Positions 1-14,801 of a stretch of DNA of 64,000 nt are shown here, in pieces (positions within the stretch are counted from its first letter, which is position 1; every line of letters starts with the position of its first letter). The notes below the pieces were generated by a model. That model was given only the letters and a program-made list of their open reading frames with translations. It was not told the DNA's origin and ran no database searches. The stretch is from Acanthochlamys bracteata. Taxonomy: Eukaryota > Streptophyta > Magnoliopsida > Pandanales > Velloziaceae. Position numbers and translations under genes: made by a program. The DNA is taken from contig CM034138.1 of NCBI GenBank assembly GCA_019914995.1, positions 1,488,001 to 1,552,000 on the forward strand, written 5' to 3'.

Positions 1-99
1 ATAAAACATGAGGGTGGGTTAAAAGAAGTAGGTATAAGTCGGCTTTAATATTAAAGGGCAGTAAAGGACCCTTAAACTACTTCTCAAATTCATGTACCT

Positions 100-1978
100 G
101 AAGTTTTTTAACTTCTGCGATCTCTTGGATTGCGCTGGAGAAGGAGGTGCATGTGCATATCTTCCAGAACCCTGCAAAACCAAGGGTGCTGACATGTTAA
201 ACACAACACTGTAACTATGGCTAGATCAGTACTTCTGATTACAAAAATAAGTGAGGTTTTATACCTTTCTCTTGTGATCCTTCTTAGTCACGCATTCACC
301 TGAAATTCCCATTAAAATATTCATCTTAGAATCCAAAACATGCAAGTTGTTGCGGTAGAATTTGCAACTTACCCGCAAATGCAGAAGAATCAGGAACAAA
401 CAGCCTTATCAATCACGGTTGAAATGCTATCCACTAGAAAATAAAACCTCAGATGGGCTGTGAGGAATAGTAAAGACTACAAACCACTGAAGATACCACA
501 ACAGAAGTTGACCTACCACAATATCAAGAAGAGGTCATGTGGAATCATAAGAAGAGCATTTCAAGAAAAAAAGATTGACGAAATGTGTTGCGACTTATTT
601 CAAATAAAAAGCATAAAGATAAGTGAAAACATTGTATCGACAAGGCTGGGACAGATACTGTCTGACCAGGAAAATGTGGGAGAGTTCAGAATTCCAGAAT
701 ACTTTTAGAACATGAAAACTACCAAACTATTAATGCTTCACAATTTTTCAACTGTGTGAGAGGTCGAAACCTGTCAGCTATGATTATGAAGCGAAGGTCA
801 AAAACTTCACCCATATCAAACAACTGGTCTGTTTCCTCCTTTGTCCAATTCTGTATCAACCATTTAGTGAGGATAGGACTTTAAGTGGCTGGATAAGTAA
901 CAGCAACGGATAAAGATCAAAATGACACAGCAAAAACAGAGTAGATTGATTGGTATAAAATCAACAGTTAAGTTTGTTGAGTGCATAAGAAACAGCCTGC
1001 ACACAAAGCAGCAAAAATTCTGAAAAAAAGCCGATATGATGAGACAATTGTTACCTACACGATCAGTAAGATGGAGTTTGTATTTGGCATCCAAATATTT
1101 GATTATGTCAACAGACTGCCTGTAATCCCACAAAGCAAACTGCCATTAGAAAAGAGTAGTGTGCATATAGTACTTACATTACTACAACATCAAAAACTAA
1201 TAGCTCTATGTTCAAAGAATAAGTGTTTATCTTACTACAGTACCTTATTGTACTTGGCGAAGTAGTAGTCCCCAGTAGGTGGCACTCCGTCACAACCCTG
1301 ACCTGAAATGCATGAGTTTCAGCACACAAGACCAAACTTATGGTGATCTAAAGCAAAAGCTATGATCCATAAAGGTACAAGAACAAAGCCAATGATGAAG
1401 TTTTGAAAGTTATCCATTCAAGAAGAATTCGTGGATGGTAGCGATTGCCATGTTATCAGCAATGCAATAGCATTTACAAATCAATGCCGCAGCTTTTACT
1501 TCAAGCAGCCTCAGACTCCTAAACTCAAGAAGCTTAAACCAACTTCACTCATTTATCAAATTGCTAAAGTTCAAACTTTTCATTAAAACAATGAAACTTT
1601 TATTAATTGCGGAACCAATACCCAAAAACATCAAGAAAATAACTACTGAATTCTTAGTTACTGTTACAAACCTTCTCCTTCAGCAGGTGGTCGCTTTTTA
1701 AGGCTAGAGATCTCAATCGAATGCATAACAGAAGGAAGACCGCCAGTGAGCGCACAGACCTGAATTGCAACAATCAAAAGCACCAACTACCAACTACACT
1801 ACACGAATCAACTAGCTCTTATGCTCAAGGGTGTAGAGCGAAAGACTGAAGAAACTAAATAATTACCTCTCTTGAATTCCATCAGGCTTCCGTTGAGGCT
1901 CCCTTGGCATTGATTTTTCTTCTCCTGAACAACAGGGAACGAATTCTTTGGGAATCCGGGAATGTCCTTTGCATCCAT
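100..1978 (-). pseudogene. SWC4/DMAP1-like pseudogene (SWR1/NuA4 complex subunit remnant)
   Basis: Exon-sized pieces on the minus strand match the SWC4 (DMAP1) family in the correct order: the N-terminus MDAKDIPGFPKN (start 1978, donor near 1865); CALTGG...SSLKKRPPAE (1758-1666); TWQ.LPSTNSS (about 1458-1390); GVPPTGDYYFAKYNK (about 1302-1244); SVDIIKYL...HLTD (about 1111-1054); the SANT-like piece [11 protein letters not shown]...[12 protein letters not shown] (about 850-786); and the basic tail KKDHKRK (299-265) followed by GSGRYAHAPPSPAQSKR (171-100). The frame is broken in exon 1 (the EPQRKPDGI homology lies in another frame), before GVPPTGD (one base missing) and after IADRF. A TGA follows NSS in the TWQ exon. 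The middle of the family protein, between the SANT piece and the tail, is missing. Introns survive, so this is a decayed genomic copy and not a retrocopy. The family binds chromatin in the SWR1 and NuA4 complexes; this copy should not. Confidence 0.85.
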
Positions 1979-2119
1979 TGATGAATTCGAACAGTAAAGA
2001 AGAAGGATAAATTTGTGATTTGGTAAATTCAGGGTGTTCATTGAAATTTGTAAAGGACTCTCGCGTAAATTGAAAATTTAGGGTATTTAAGTCATTCGTA
2101 CTGCGGGTAGGATAAACAA

Positions 2120-2127
2120 AAACCCTA
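2120..2127 (+). promoter_or_regulatory. telo-box upstream of RPL11
   Basis: The sequence AAACCCTA lies about 95 bases before the RPL11 start codon. This motif (telo-box) is common just upstream of plant ribosomal protein and translation genes. Placement fits, but an 8-base motif alone is weak evidence. Confidence 0.45.
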
Positions 2128-2220
2128 GAGAAGAGCTGGGTGGTCCTTCGCCGCCGCTCTCATTCATTCTGTTGTATTAGAGCTTTTGCCGCCACCGGTC
2201 ATCGAAGGAGAAGAAAAGAA

Positions 2221-4100
<1,880 letters not shown>

Positions 4101-4732
4101 TAGATGAATCAAATCTGAAATATGCAAGTGAACTTAGGTGTACCTTTCTTTTCTGGGCATCTGTTGAACCATTTATGGAGTTTTCTTGTTTTGTTAATTT
4201 TGATTGTAGACTTCTAGTATTACGGTGTAGACATCTTGGATCAGAGTTTCGTTTGGAAAAAAATATCGTAGGTCCTTCATGAGGATGTCTTTCATCAAAG
4301 ATATCTCTGGTCTATGTTTTTTCCTGATGGATTGCTTGTTTCCTTCATGAAACTGTCTGCCTATTGCTTGTTCTGAGTCTCTGATTGGATTTGATGATAA
4401 ATTCATAATTCTAAATAGAATTCATCGCAGTTCTTAGCTTTGAGGGACTTGTATGATTCTTTTTACAACATTCATGGTGTTTTGGAACTTGTAACGTGGT
4501 GCATCATCACACGTGACGTGCATGATAAAGCTGCATTGCACTTGTTTTCTACGCTATTGCTCCTGTAAAGTATTTTCTTTGCCAGAATCCAAGTAATGGA
4601 GTGTGAAATTATCACCGGTTCCTGATGACGGTGAACTGGTTCAGCCTAGGAGAAAACTTTCGGCGACGATTAGAACGGCCTACCTCAATGCTCTATATAA
4701 AAAACATTTCTGACTCGGGTCATATTTAAGGA
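4101..4732 (+). other. RPL11 3' region and intergenic DNA
   Basis: Presumed 3'UTR of RPL11 followed by non-coding sequence. I see no gene here. Confidence 0.5.
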
Positions 4733-4936
4733 GTTGTTTAGAAATGCTTTCAGTTTCTTTTAATTTTTTAATAAGATTTTATAATTTTTTATGAAATATT
4801 TTAAAATATAAATAAATCTAAAGTAAAAAAATATTACTATTTATTACTATTATTTTTAAATAAAAAATTATTTAAAATTTTAAAACAATTTTCATTCTGA
4901 AGCTTTTTTAAAAATATATTCAAATAACCACTAAAG
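4733..4936. mobile_element. AT-rich MITE-like element
   Basis: A block of about 200 bases, nearly all A/T inside. Its ends are imperfect inverted repeats (GTTGTTTAGAAATGCTTTCAG on the left; the complement of the right end reads GTGGTTATTTGAA). It resembles the elements at 11588-11848 and 50594-50853 in its A/T blocks and size. Confidence 0.5.
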
Positions 4937-5279
4937 AAAAAGTGGTCACTGTGTTTAAAGCTGGCACCAGATCTCTCATCCCTAAGCTTATTGGCCCAAA
5001 TCAAGTTGCACCAAAGCTCACGCATCCTCCCAAATTAACTGCGTACCCATCTCGATCATGTTTGTTCTTTTTATTGGACCACTTTCAATCCCGCTCGCTC
5101 TACAGATTAACCGGCTCGGTCACATTGCATCAATTACAAGTTTACATCCGAACCCGGATTCGTTCACTCGCTCACGCAATAGGCTTCAGGTTGGGCGGCG
5201 CTTGCTAGGCCCCACGTTGAGTAGGTCAGTCGGTGATTAGTAAGGTCCCACCAGACTCACTTTCGCTACTTTCACCCCT

Positions 5280-5292
5280 TGTTTATAAAGGC
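5280..5292 (+). promoter_or_regulatory. candidate TATA box of RHD3
   Basis: TTTATAAAGG lies about 260 bases before the first RHD3 ATG and is followed by a pyrimidine-rich leader. Position and sequence are compatible with a core promoter. There is no transcript evidence. Confidence 0.35.
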
Positions 5293-5545
5293 TTCCAGTC
5301 CCCAAGTTGTTTTTGCTTCTTCTTTTCTTTTTTTAATATTCTATTACCTGTGGGATTGTTTGTTTGGATTCTATCTATCTGCTTTTAAAAAAGAGAGTTA
5401 ATAAGATGACAAAGGTATTTAATTAAATCTGATACTGGATCGCTCCCCTCCTCTGTAAAATAGTCGCCAGATTGAATCTCGATCTCTCCGGGAGTTGGAT
5501 TGGATTTTTAATCTGATATCGCGTGTGATCTCTCTTTCCTGATCG

Positions 5546-8500
5546 ATGGAAGGTATGTTTCTTTTTGTTTTTTTCATTTGACTACAGATTGGATTTGAAT
5601 TTCTGTGTCTGATCACACTTTAGAGCTGTTTTCAGCCTTAGAGAAGTGTTGTCTCGAGCAATTAATCAAATCATTAGGAGGAGTTGGCATGATTGGGTCT
5701 GTGTGATTTGTCAGTTAGATTTGATTTGTTTTGTAACAGCAGGAGAAGTTTTGTTGTGAAATAGTCATGGATCATAATTGCTTGCCGGATGCGATTTTAA
5801 GGACCATGCAGTTATGGCTGATCTGATTGCTTTGGATTTTGATGTGGCAATTTAGACTTAGAATTGAGATGATCTATGAATTGGTCATTCTAATACTGAT
5901 CATTAAAGTTTGCATTATTTCACTAAACTTTGTACTGACGACAGTTGCATGTTGTCACGTTTGGCCCCCAGTGCTATCTAAGGGACTTAGCAGAGGCCAA
6001 AAGCTTTATCCAAGAGCAAGAGGCTTAAAACTTTTATTAGATATCAGTGTTTCATTTTTTTGGTCTCCTTTAATGAGAAGTGGCAGTAGAAGTTCTGCAT
6101 AGCATCTCAACGGGTGTACTTTTGTTAGTCTGTTCTATGTGAATGTGGGTAGTTTAATCCATCTTTGAGCTTGTAGCAACATTCTTCAAGGACTTACACT
6201 TCTTTTCTTCTGAAAAAAGAAAAGACTGTTCTACAAGTTGAGTCTGGTTTACCTTTGTTGTTATGATGGAACAACAACGATTAAAGCTGCCATCTTGGTG
6301 CTTTCACCACCATAAGCTCCTAGATATTCAATGAAGCCTTCAGTCACGGTTAATGGACTTCTGGGATATCCTCTGCTTAAGAATCAGAAATCTTAGTGAT
6401 TGTTTTAACACGAATTGGTTGAGAAGTTTTTGCTCAAGCTGCTGCCAAAATCATCATAAACGACCTTCATCTTGGCTATTATAGGATAGAATCTATGAAG
6501 AGGCTCTTTATTGTATCCTTAGATTAAGCGCGATTACAATCTCCTCTGCAAATTCAAGACCTCCCTTCTTGTGAAGATGATAAAAAATATGACTTCAAAA
6601 TTTGCTTGTGCCTTGACTCTACTTTGAGTTTTATTTTTAGATGTTTACAAAAAAGTTATGCTTATTGATGTTGGAGCAAAAATTTTCTGGATGTGTCACT
6701 GTTATTTGTGTTAGGAGACTCTGCACTTTTTATGCTAAAGTGGTAACCAGGACATACCATAGAAGTAAACTGTGTTTAAATTTAAGAATGGAATATATCG
6801 TAAATGAGCTTAGTTGCTTTCCTTATTGTTTAAATGCAGTCCAAAATTTTGGTGCTCGTGTTTCATCTTTTATCTTTGAATTGGTTTTTTGAGTCAGCTC
6901 TTAAGAGCTATTGTTCAGCTGGTTATCTTGGAAGCATAATTTTTTTTTCTTGCTCCCCTGCGTGTAATGTTATTGTAAATTTTCTCTTGCTCGGTATAGA
7001 GTGTGGGAATCATTTTACTTTTAAGAACATTGTTTTTTATGGTCAAGAACACTACTTTTTCCTATCATTTACAGTAACTGTCATCCATCTGACCAGGAAT
7101 GGCAGAGGACTACTGTTCTACACAATTGATTGATGGAGATGGGGTTTTAAATGTTGGTGGAATGGAAAATTTTATGAAGGCAGTGAAGCTGGCAGATCGT
7201 GGATTGTCTTATGCTGTGGTTTCTATTATGGGTCCCCAAAGTAGTGGTATGCTGACTTCTTACCTTCTCCTTGAAATTTCTGTTTCCCATTTCAATGACA
7301 GAATACTAAAATTTTCTGCAAGAGCAAAAACTTGATTGGGTTTAAGTCACAAAGCTTGAGAATGTTACGCCTCACTGCTTCTTTCTCCCTCTTGTCATAA
7401 GGCTGCATGTTTCTCTAATTCCATGTCTGTAAATATGAATGGAGGATGAATAAGTCAGAAATTCAAATCGTCATCATGTTTTGACATTTAGGAGAATACT
7501 AGAAAACATCTAAGACATGGTGAAATAGATATATTATCTACTAGTGCAAAAGATCTGGTAATATTATTCACATTCAGGTTTATGATACATGATTAGCTAC
7601 TAGAATACAACTTGACCAGATTGTCTCTAATGAAGTTTATCATTAGAAGTGAGTATAGGATCCCGAACCTATATGTGCATCAGAGACAGAGAAACATCAC
7701 TTTGCATAAATACTTTAAACTTGGCATCTCGAGAATCCTCTATACATATTAGTTCCTGGAAGAAGAAGATGATTATGGGAAGTCCTCTCTTCTAAAGGGG
7801 TTGATGGCGCTAAACCCCTACCAGCACCGGGAAACTGTTTCAATATCTGGAATATCTTTTTCTAGTGGATACATGGTTTGTTGTCCTGCTAAGTTTTCTC
7901 CTTACTTTACTGGGTGGTCCATAGTTACATACATGCCTGCAGAATGCAAAGTATAGGCTTCATGTAGTTTAGATTCATCAAGGAGATATTAAGATCTTGT
8001 GTAATGATTTTTCAGGAAAAAGCACCCTTTTGAACCATCTATTTCGCACAAATTTTAGAGAAATGGATGCTTTTAAGGGAAGGTAATTTCTAATATCTTG
8101 GTTTTGTCCTGCAGATTCTTTTGGATTTTGTGTTTGTCTTGAATTTTTAACTTCTTAATACCCTTTCTACAAATGCGGGTAATTTAATCTTGTGTAGGTC
8201 TCAAACCACAAAGGGAATTTGGTTGGCACGAGGTGCCGATATCGAACCATGTACTCTTGTCATGGACTTGGAGGGTACTGATGGAAGGGAGCGAGGAGAG
8301 GTATTTATACTACCTTATGCTTGATAATGATTTGCTAGTCATGATGCACGTTGGGTAATCTATTACTGTGAGAGTTTGTTTGGTCGTTCTTACTAATCCA
8401 GTGTCGAATGATTTCTCAACCAGCTTCATCAAGCTGAATTGTCATGATAGATCTTTATGGAAAAAGTTGAGATTTGAGTCCAGCTTCCTGAAGTTATGAG

Positions 8501-11500
8501 TATTTTATATTTTCGTTGACAGGATGACACTGCATTCGAGAAGCAAAGTGCACTTTTTGCTCTTGCGGTTTCCGATATTGTGTTGATAAACATGTAAGCT
8601 TCATCCTGCAACTGCATATGAAGATTATCCACCAACAATTTTCTTTTCTTGAAACACATGTTATGGGTATAGGTGGTGCCATGATATTGGGAGAGAGCAA
8701 GCAGCGAATAAACCTCTTCTAAAGACGGTTTTCCAGGTGATGCAGATTTCTGCACATTCTTACAGTAGCTCGCGTGAGATTTAGTTGCTTACCTTATTTA
8801 ATTATCTCGTTCAGGTTATGATGAGGTTGTTCAGTCCTCGGAAAACGACTTTATTATTCGTTATAAGAGATAAGACCAAGGTGCATTTTCTGATATCTAA
8901 ACTAGTACCCGTGAATCTCTTCTCTACCTTCACAATTGTTCTACTTCTCGCTCCTCTTTGTATACACTTTCTTGCTTTCTTATAGCTGCCTCTTTCCTTC
9001 TGCTAATGATCTGACTTGAGATGATTTTATATGAGCAGACTCCTCTTGAAAATCTCGAACCTGTGCTTCGTGAAGATATTCAAAAGGTATTTCTATGTGC
9101 ATTCCTTGTGCCTTTTTTTTCCCCCATAGTTTGTGCTAACGTAGCTTGCACACTGTACCTTGTCATTTCAGATCTGGGATTCTGTGCCCAAGCCACAAGC
9201 TCATAAGGAAACACCACTGAGTGAATTTTTCAATGTAAGTCAACCAGAATTCATCTGCTCAATTCCTCCATTGTCTCTCTAGTGTCTTCACTTATTTGTA
9301 TCTAACTGCAGGTTGAGGTTGTGGCCCTTTCTAGTTTTGAAGAGAAAGAGGAGCTATTCAAAGAGCAGGTATTATTCTGTGCACAAGTCTTTCACCAAAT
9401 GCTGAAACTAACATAGGGGTTACCTTCTGTAGTTTATAGCATCAATTGTGATGGTTACTGTTAGAACTATTAAATATTGCACTGTAATTCACTTTGAAGA
9501 TCTTGTGGCCTCTAGAGGTCTTGTCACTCGCTAGTAATCTCTACGAGTCCATTCTCTATTTCTCTGTGATAATCTGGATTCAGTTTTCATATTTGAATGG
9601 CGTGTAGGGAATTTATTTAAACAATATGCCATCTATGCGGTTTTCATTTAGGCTTATTTGTTATTTATGTTTCTTGATATCTATTATTTCTTGTTGTGAC
9701 TCTCCACCTCCTCAGTTGAAACTTGCCAAAACACGCTGAAAGTAATTTACATAGTGAGGTCTTGGTCATGTACAAACCTAAATTCGTTCAGTAGTTCAAT
9801 GAGGAGTAAGAATGATGTCATTTTTGTTTTTCTATTTTATGTAGGTTGCAGCTTTGAGGCAGAGGTTTATGAATTCGATTGCTCCTGGTGGCCTTGCAGG
9901 AGATAGGCGGGGTGTTGTTCCAGCTTCAGGTTTTTCTTTTAGTGCACAACAAATCTGGAAAGTTATCAAGGAGAACAAGGATCTTGACTTGCCTGCACAT
10001 AAGGTGAAAAATTATTCTACCTACCCACTAGTTGGTTAGCTTCTTTCTGGATTTCACCATCGACTGCTCAAAATGGAATCTTTTTGTTTGCAGGTCATGG
10101 TAGCTACTGTACGCTGTGAAGAAATTGCCAATGAGAAGTTCGCCTCACTAGCTGCTAATGAGGTGAGGGAAACTATTGATGTTGTTTTCAAGAGCTTCTT
10201 TTCATATTTTGCACGTTTAATTCTTGGTATTTCAGGAGTGGTGCCTTATTGAAGAAGCTGCACATAATGGTATTATACCAGGATTTGGGAAGAAGCTTAG
10301 CTCAATCTTAGACGCATGTTTATCTGGGTGAGTATTTTTTGTATGGTAATCGTAGAATTATTGTTTAACTCGTCATCCACTTGATCTTCTTAGAGATAAT
10401 AAGGGAGTATACTTTCTTTTGAGGTCAAAAGCAGCATAATCACAAATTCAGTGTTCAGAAAGCAAGCTTGAATAGTTCCAATATAAATAAAATTTGTATT
10501 ATTAGAAATTCTGGAAAAGCTCTTTAATATATTTGGGCATAATATCTTTTTGCCCCTCCGGTCTATTGCCTAATCCTCATTTAGTGAGATGTCCTACTTT
10601 TATACGCATTTTAGTTAACTGTTTGTGGGAGGGCATTATTAGGAGTAAACTTGTATGTAGAAGCTTTGCTGAAAAGAGACTTATAGCCAAAATTTGAAAT
10701 GATTGATTAGATTCTCTTGATAGTTATCATGGGCAGTCCTTGCAAATGGACATCAATTGTTCTTTTCTAAAACCATACATAGTTAGGACTTGTCTGGAAA
10801 TTATGCAAAAGTTTTTGCGGCTACAGAGTATGACATGCAATAGTAGTCAACAACTTGTCCTTTGTTGTCATGGTGTCGATATTTTTATCTTTTTTAGTCT
10901 GCTTGTGCTGTTCTGAAGTTGTCTCTGCTCTCTATTTCTGAAGTTTTGTCTACTCTTGCAGCTACGATACAGAAACAGCTTATTTTGATGAAGGTGTCAG
11001 GACAGCCAAGAGACGGGAGCTTGAAGCAAAGGTTTTGCAGGTATGGGAAGCAATTACTGCCGGGATTCTCTTTTTTGGTTCTTTTCTGGTAGACCAGCAG
11101 TGGTAGGATTTGAACCCCCAACCTTCCCTTTGGGGAGCGGGTGCCCCTGTGCCCATCCCTTGGGGTTTTTGGGGTCCTGGGCTCATGAAAACGTCAATCC
11201 TTATACTTTGTTAAAAGATCAAAGCATGACATTTAACATATTGTAATTGGAATATGGTGATCATTCTTATCTGATAATTGATTATGTCTTACTGGTTAAT
11301 TTTTCTTCCTTGCAGCTTGTGCATCCTGCATACTACTCTGTGCTGGGGCACATACGGACGAAAACCTTGGACGATTTCAAGGAAGCATTGAATAAGGCTC
11401 TTGAAAGAGGCGTAGGCTTTGCAGTCGCTGCTCGTGAATGCAGTCAATATTCTATGTCAAGATTTGATGAAAGTTGTGAAGGTATGAAGTGCTTGAAATT

Positions 11501-14500
11501 CAATACTGGCTTACTTGCTTAGACCATGCTTAGTAAGCAAGGACTAAAAGACTTCCCTAGTTTCCGCTCGCTTGCTGGTTGTTAATAGGGAGCGTTTGGG
11601 ATTGCTTATGAAATGAAGCTTTTCTGAAATGGAGGGTATTTTTGTTTTTTTTAGAAACGAGCTCTATTTTTTTTTACTTCCAAAAAAATAATAAAAATAT
11701 GCAATAAAAAGATCTCATTCCGTAGAATTTTTCTACACATTCTAAATTTTTAAATAAATTTTTTATATACTTATAAAATATGTATTGAAAAACGTGAAAT
11801 GGAGAAAAGTTAAAAAGCAGCTTTTCATAAGCTGCGCCAAACGCACCCTAAGGTTATTGGATGAAGGGGCAAAAAGTAATCTTTCTTAAAGTTGCTTGTA
11901 GCTGTTCACTTGTTTGCCTATAGTTATTATAAGTTTGTTTCATGCAATTGTAACATGAATTTGTTCCTGGAATTGAACAAACTAAACATGCTCTCATTTG
12001 CCTAGTCATGTGTGTTGATAATAGATTACGAGCATGTTTATCTAGGACAGCTTTATGTTGTTAACTTTTTAAGAATGGTGTCTCAATGTTTGTGGTAATG
12101 CAGATGCAACTGTCAGACAAGCCAAGTGGGACTCAACAAAGGTCAGGGACAAGGTTCAACGAGATATTGATGCTCATGTAGGTTCAGTTCGTGATGTAAA
12201 ATTGGCTGAGCTTACTTCTCAGTACGAGGTATACATCAGTTTTATTTTGTAATATCGTACTAGTATTGAACCTGGAAAGAGTGGGAGGATCTGTGTAGTG
12301 AGCACAAGCTAGTGGAATAAATTTTGTTGTTCTTGTACTAAGCCTGGAATGGATATTGCTTTATGACTAGCAATAGACAAGCATGAAGTGTTTCACTGTA
12401 GCTCTTGAAGTGCATATGTATTGTTTGTACTTTGTAGAAAATATAAGAAGCTCATAACTTATTGCAGGAACAACTTAATAGAGCTCTGGCTGAACCTGTT
12501 GAAGCTCTTTTAGATGCAGCAAATGATGAAACCTGGCCTGCAATAAGAAAACTTCTTAATTGTGAGACTAAGATAGCAGTCACTGGATTCTCTTCTTCAC
12601 TTTCTGCATTTGAAATTGAGCAAGCAACAATGGATAAAATGATTGCACAACTGGAAGCATTTGCTAGAGGCGTTGTTGAATCAAAGGCTAGAGAAGAGGC
12701 TGGCAGGGTCCTGATTCGCATGAAGGATAGGTAGTAAAATATTTAAGTCGTGGAGGCTAATTAGTCCAATAGAGAATAATACTTACTGTATTTGATTAGT
12801 GTCATAGGGACCTATAGTAACTTCTTATGTTCCTTCTCAGATTTTCAACATTGTTTAGTCGGGACTCTGACTCGATGCCAAGAGTGTGGACAGGGAAGGA
12901 AGACATCCGAGCTATCACCAAAGCTGCGCGATCTGCGGTAAGCTTGTTCTTAGCACATCACGCATATCAAACTGTTAAGGAAAGATCTTCTTTATGCCTA
13001 ACTACAAGTTGTCTTTATGGTGTAATGCAGTCGCTAAAGCTGCTATCTGTAATGGCTGTTGTTCGTTGGGATGATGAAACTGACAAGATTGAGAACACTC
13101 TTGCACTTGCTCTGGTTGATGGTGGTAGTACTAGTTCCACAAATAAAAGTGTTCGATCATTTGATCCATTAGCATCCAGTTCTTGGGAAGAGGTAATTGC
13201 TGATATTTTGTTTTGGAGAAAAGAAGAAGCTGGCTGTTAGTATGTGAACTGGTTGATTTGCTTTCTAGTGTGTGATTCATTTGTTAGCAATATGTGCGTT
13301 TTCAGGATAGTTTTAAATTCTAGTCTGTAATTGTTTGTGTAGGTTCTTTCTTCATCCTACTAATATTCTCATCTAATTCCTAGTTTAGCTTGTATTTTTT
13401 GAAGATCTTCCTCATCTGATCATCTATTACTTGTGTTTTGGTATGAAGAAGCTTTCAGAACAATAATTCCAATTCTCAGACGGCCTCAGGAATTATTGGT
13501 TCTAACCTACAACCGCACATTCAGTAGCTTTCCCAAGCAGAAAGACTCCTAAAAAGATATAGAACTTGAAATATTTTATGTTACAAATTTCTTGCAGTTT
13601 TTAAGATTATTGATTGCACAGCTAGGCTTTGTTGTTTCATGTATGTGAACTTTCATGGGTGTGTTAATACCTTAGTACTTTATTTATGTACTAATGTACT
13701 CATATTGTAACTGAGAAACATATTATTCTCTTTTGTTCTGAACTACGTATGCAGTTATACAGGCATTGCATCTTACAAGTCTCTCTCTTCTCGTCCTCTA
13801 GACTAGTATTCAATTAACAAATTTTTTTGTAATTTTATGTTACAAATGGCATTGATAACGTTTGAAGAACTAGCTCAATAAATTAGTTTGATTCGTTTTA
13901 TCTTAAAAGAGTTATTACGAGTGTTGAAAAATTTGAAGTTGTTTTACTGGTACTTTACCTCCTATGAAAGTGTTAAGCCTTTTAAGTAAATACGTTGTAC
14001 TTATGACTTGATCCTCATTTTACAGGTTCCTCCTAAGAAAACTTTGATCACACCTGTGCAATGCAAGTCTCTGTGGAGACAATTTAGTGCAGAAACCGAG
14101 TATACTGTAACACAAGCAATTGCTGCTCAGGTATGGGCCTGCTCTATTTTGTTTACTCTTTGCTTCCTGCTGCTCTGTAAACCCTGAATATTTATGTGCT
14201 TTTGTATCTTTTAGGAAGCCAATAAGCGTAATAACAACTGGCTACCTCCACCATGGGCTATTGCAGCTATGGCAGTGCTGGGGTTCAATGAGTTTATGAC
14301 TTTGTTAAGGTACAATTTTTTGCCTCTCAAGTTTTCTGGTTCAACGTTTGGAGTTGTCTTTAAAGTGTTTCATCTCATTTTTTGTGCTACTTAGGAATCC
14401 CTTGTATCTTCTTGTCATATTTGTTGCGTATTTGCTGGGAAAAGCCCTTTGGGTGCAGCTGGACGTCTCCAATGAATTTCAAAATGGAGCTGTGAGTAAT

Positions 14501-14801
14501 TTTATTGAATAAATTTGTTTTATGATAATTTCTTGAAGTTTTTGGCTAAACTTCCATCATGTATGTTCAGCTTTCTGGTATCCTTGCCCTGTCTACAAAG
14601 TTCCTTCCAACAATAATGAATCTTATGAAGAAGTTAGCAGATGAAGGGCAACAGCCTCATGGTCGTGAACCCCAGAAAAACAGAGAGCAAGAGATGAGGA
14701 ATTATGCAAATGGAGAACCAAGTAGCTCTGCATCATATGCATCATCCAATGTAACATCATCTGAAAGCGGAGTGGAATATACAAGTCCAGTTGCCCAATG
14801 A
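5546..14801 (+). CDS. RHD3: ROOT HAIR DEFECTIVE 3-type dynamin-like GTPase (atlastin functional analogue)
   Basis: ER membrane GTPase that fuses ER tubules and maintains the ER network. Coding exons: 5546-5552, 7097-7246, 8016-8082, 8198-8300, 8523-8593, 8673-8736, 8815-8880, 9039-9086, 9172-9234, 9312-9368, 9845-10003, 10094-10162, 10236-10327, 10962-11040, 11316-11481, 12104-12228, 12468-12730, 12841-12937, 13031-13192, 14026-14130, 14215-14309, 14395-14491, 14571-14801. The predicted length is 811 residues (Arabidopsis RHD3 is about 800). The P-loop GPQSSGKST is at about residues 48-56, followed by [13 protein letters not shown] (G3) and FVIRDKT (G4). A helical middle domain ([26 protein letters not shown]) leads to two C-terminal membrane segments ([17 protein letters not shown] and [17 protein letters not shown]) and a Ser-rich tail. 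Exon 1 codes only MEG; the ATG at 7099 is an in-frame alternative start. Confidence 0.96.
5553..7096 (+). other. RHD3 intron 1 (1.5 kb)
   Basis: The longest intron of the gene, T-rich, between the seven-base coding part of exon 1 and the P-loop exon. The open frames inside it lack homology I recognise. A long first intron is a common place for expression-enhancing elements in plants, but nothing specific is visible. Confidence 0.6.
11085..11190 (-). mobile_element. tRNA-derived SINE-like insertion in RHD3 intron 14
   Basis: A GC-rich island inside an AT-rich intron. On the minus strand it contains GGTTCAAATCC (11116-11106), a good RNA polymerase III B box, and about 30 bases upstream TGGGCACAGGGG (11155-11144), which resembles an A box with one extra G. 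Box order and spacing fit a tRNA-derived SINE head. It does not fold into a complete tRNA that I can see. Confidence 0.5.
11588..11848. mobile_element. MITE, GGG(A/T)GCGTTTGG family, copy in RHD3 intron 15
   Basis: A 261-base element with terminal inverted repeats GGGAGCGTTTGG and CCAAACGCACCC (one mismatch), flanked by TA on both sides. The interior is AT-rich and contains a longer inverted repeat (GCTTATGAAATGAAGCTTTT and AAGCAGCTTTTCATAAGC). The interior matches the element at 50594-50853 closely (TTTGGGATTG, ACGAGCTCTATTTTTTTT, AAAAAGATCTCATT). Confidence 0.75.

Noticed and set aside
11085-11190. Functional tRNA gene
   Set aside because: B-box and A-box-like sequences are present, but no acceptor stem or anticodon arm could be built.
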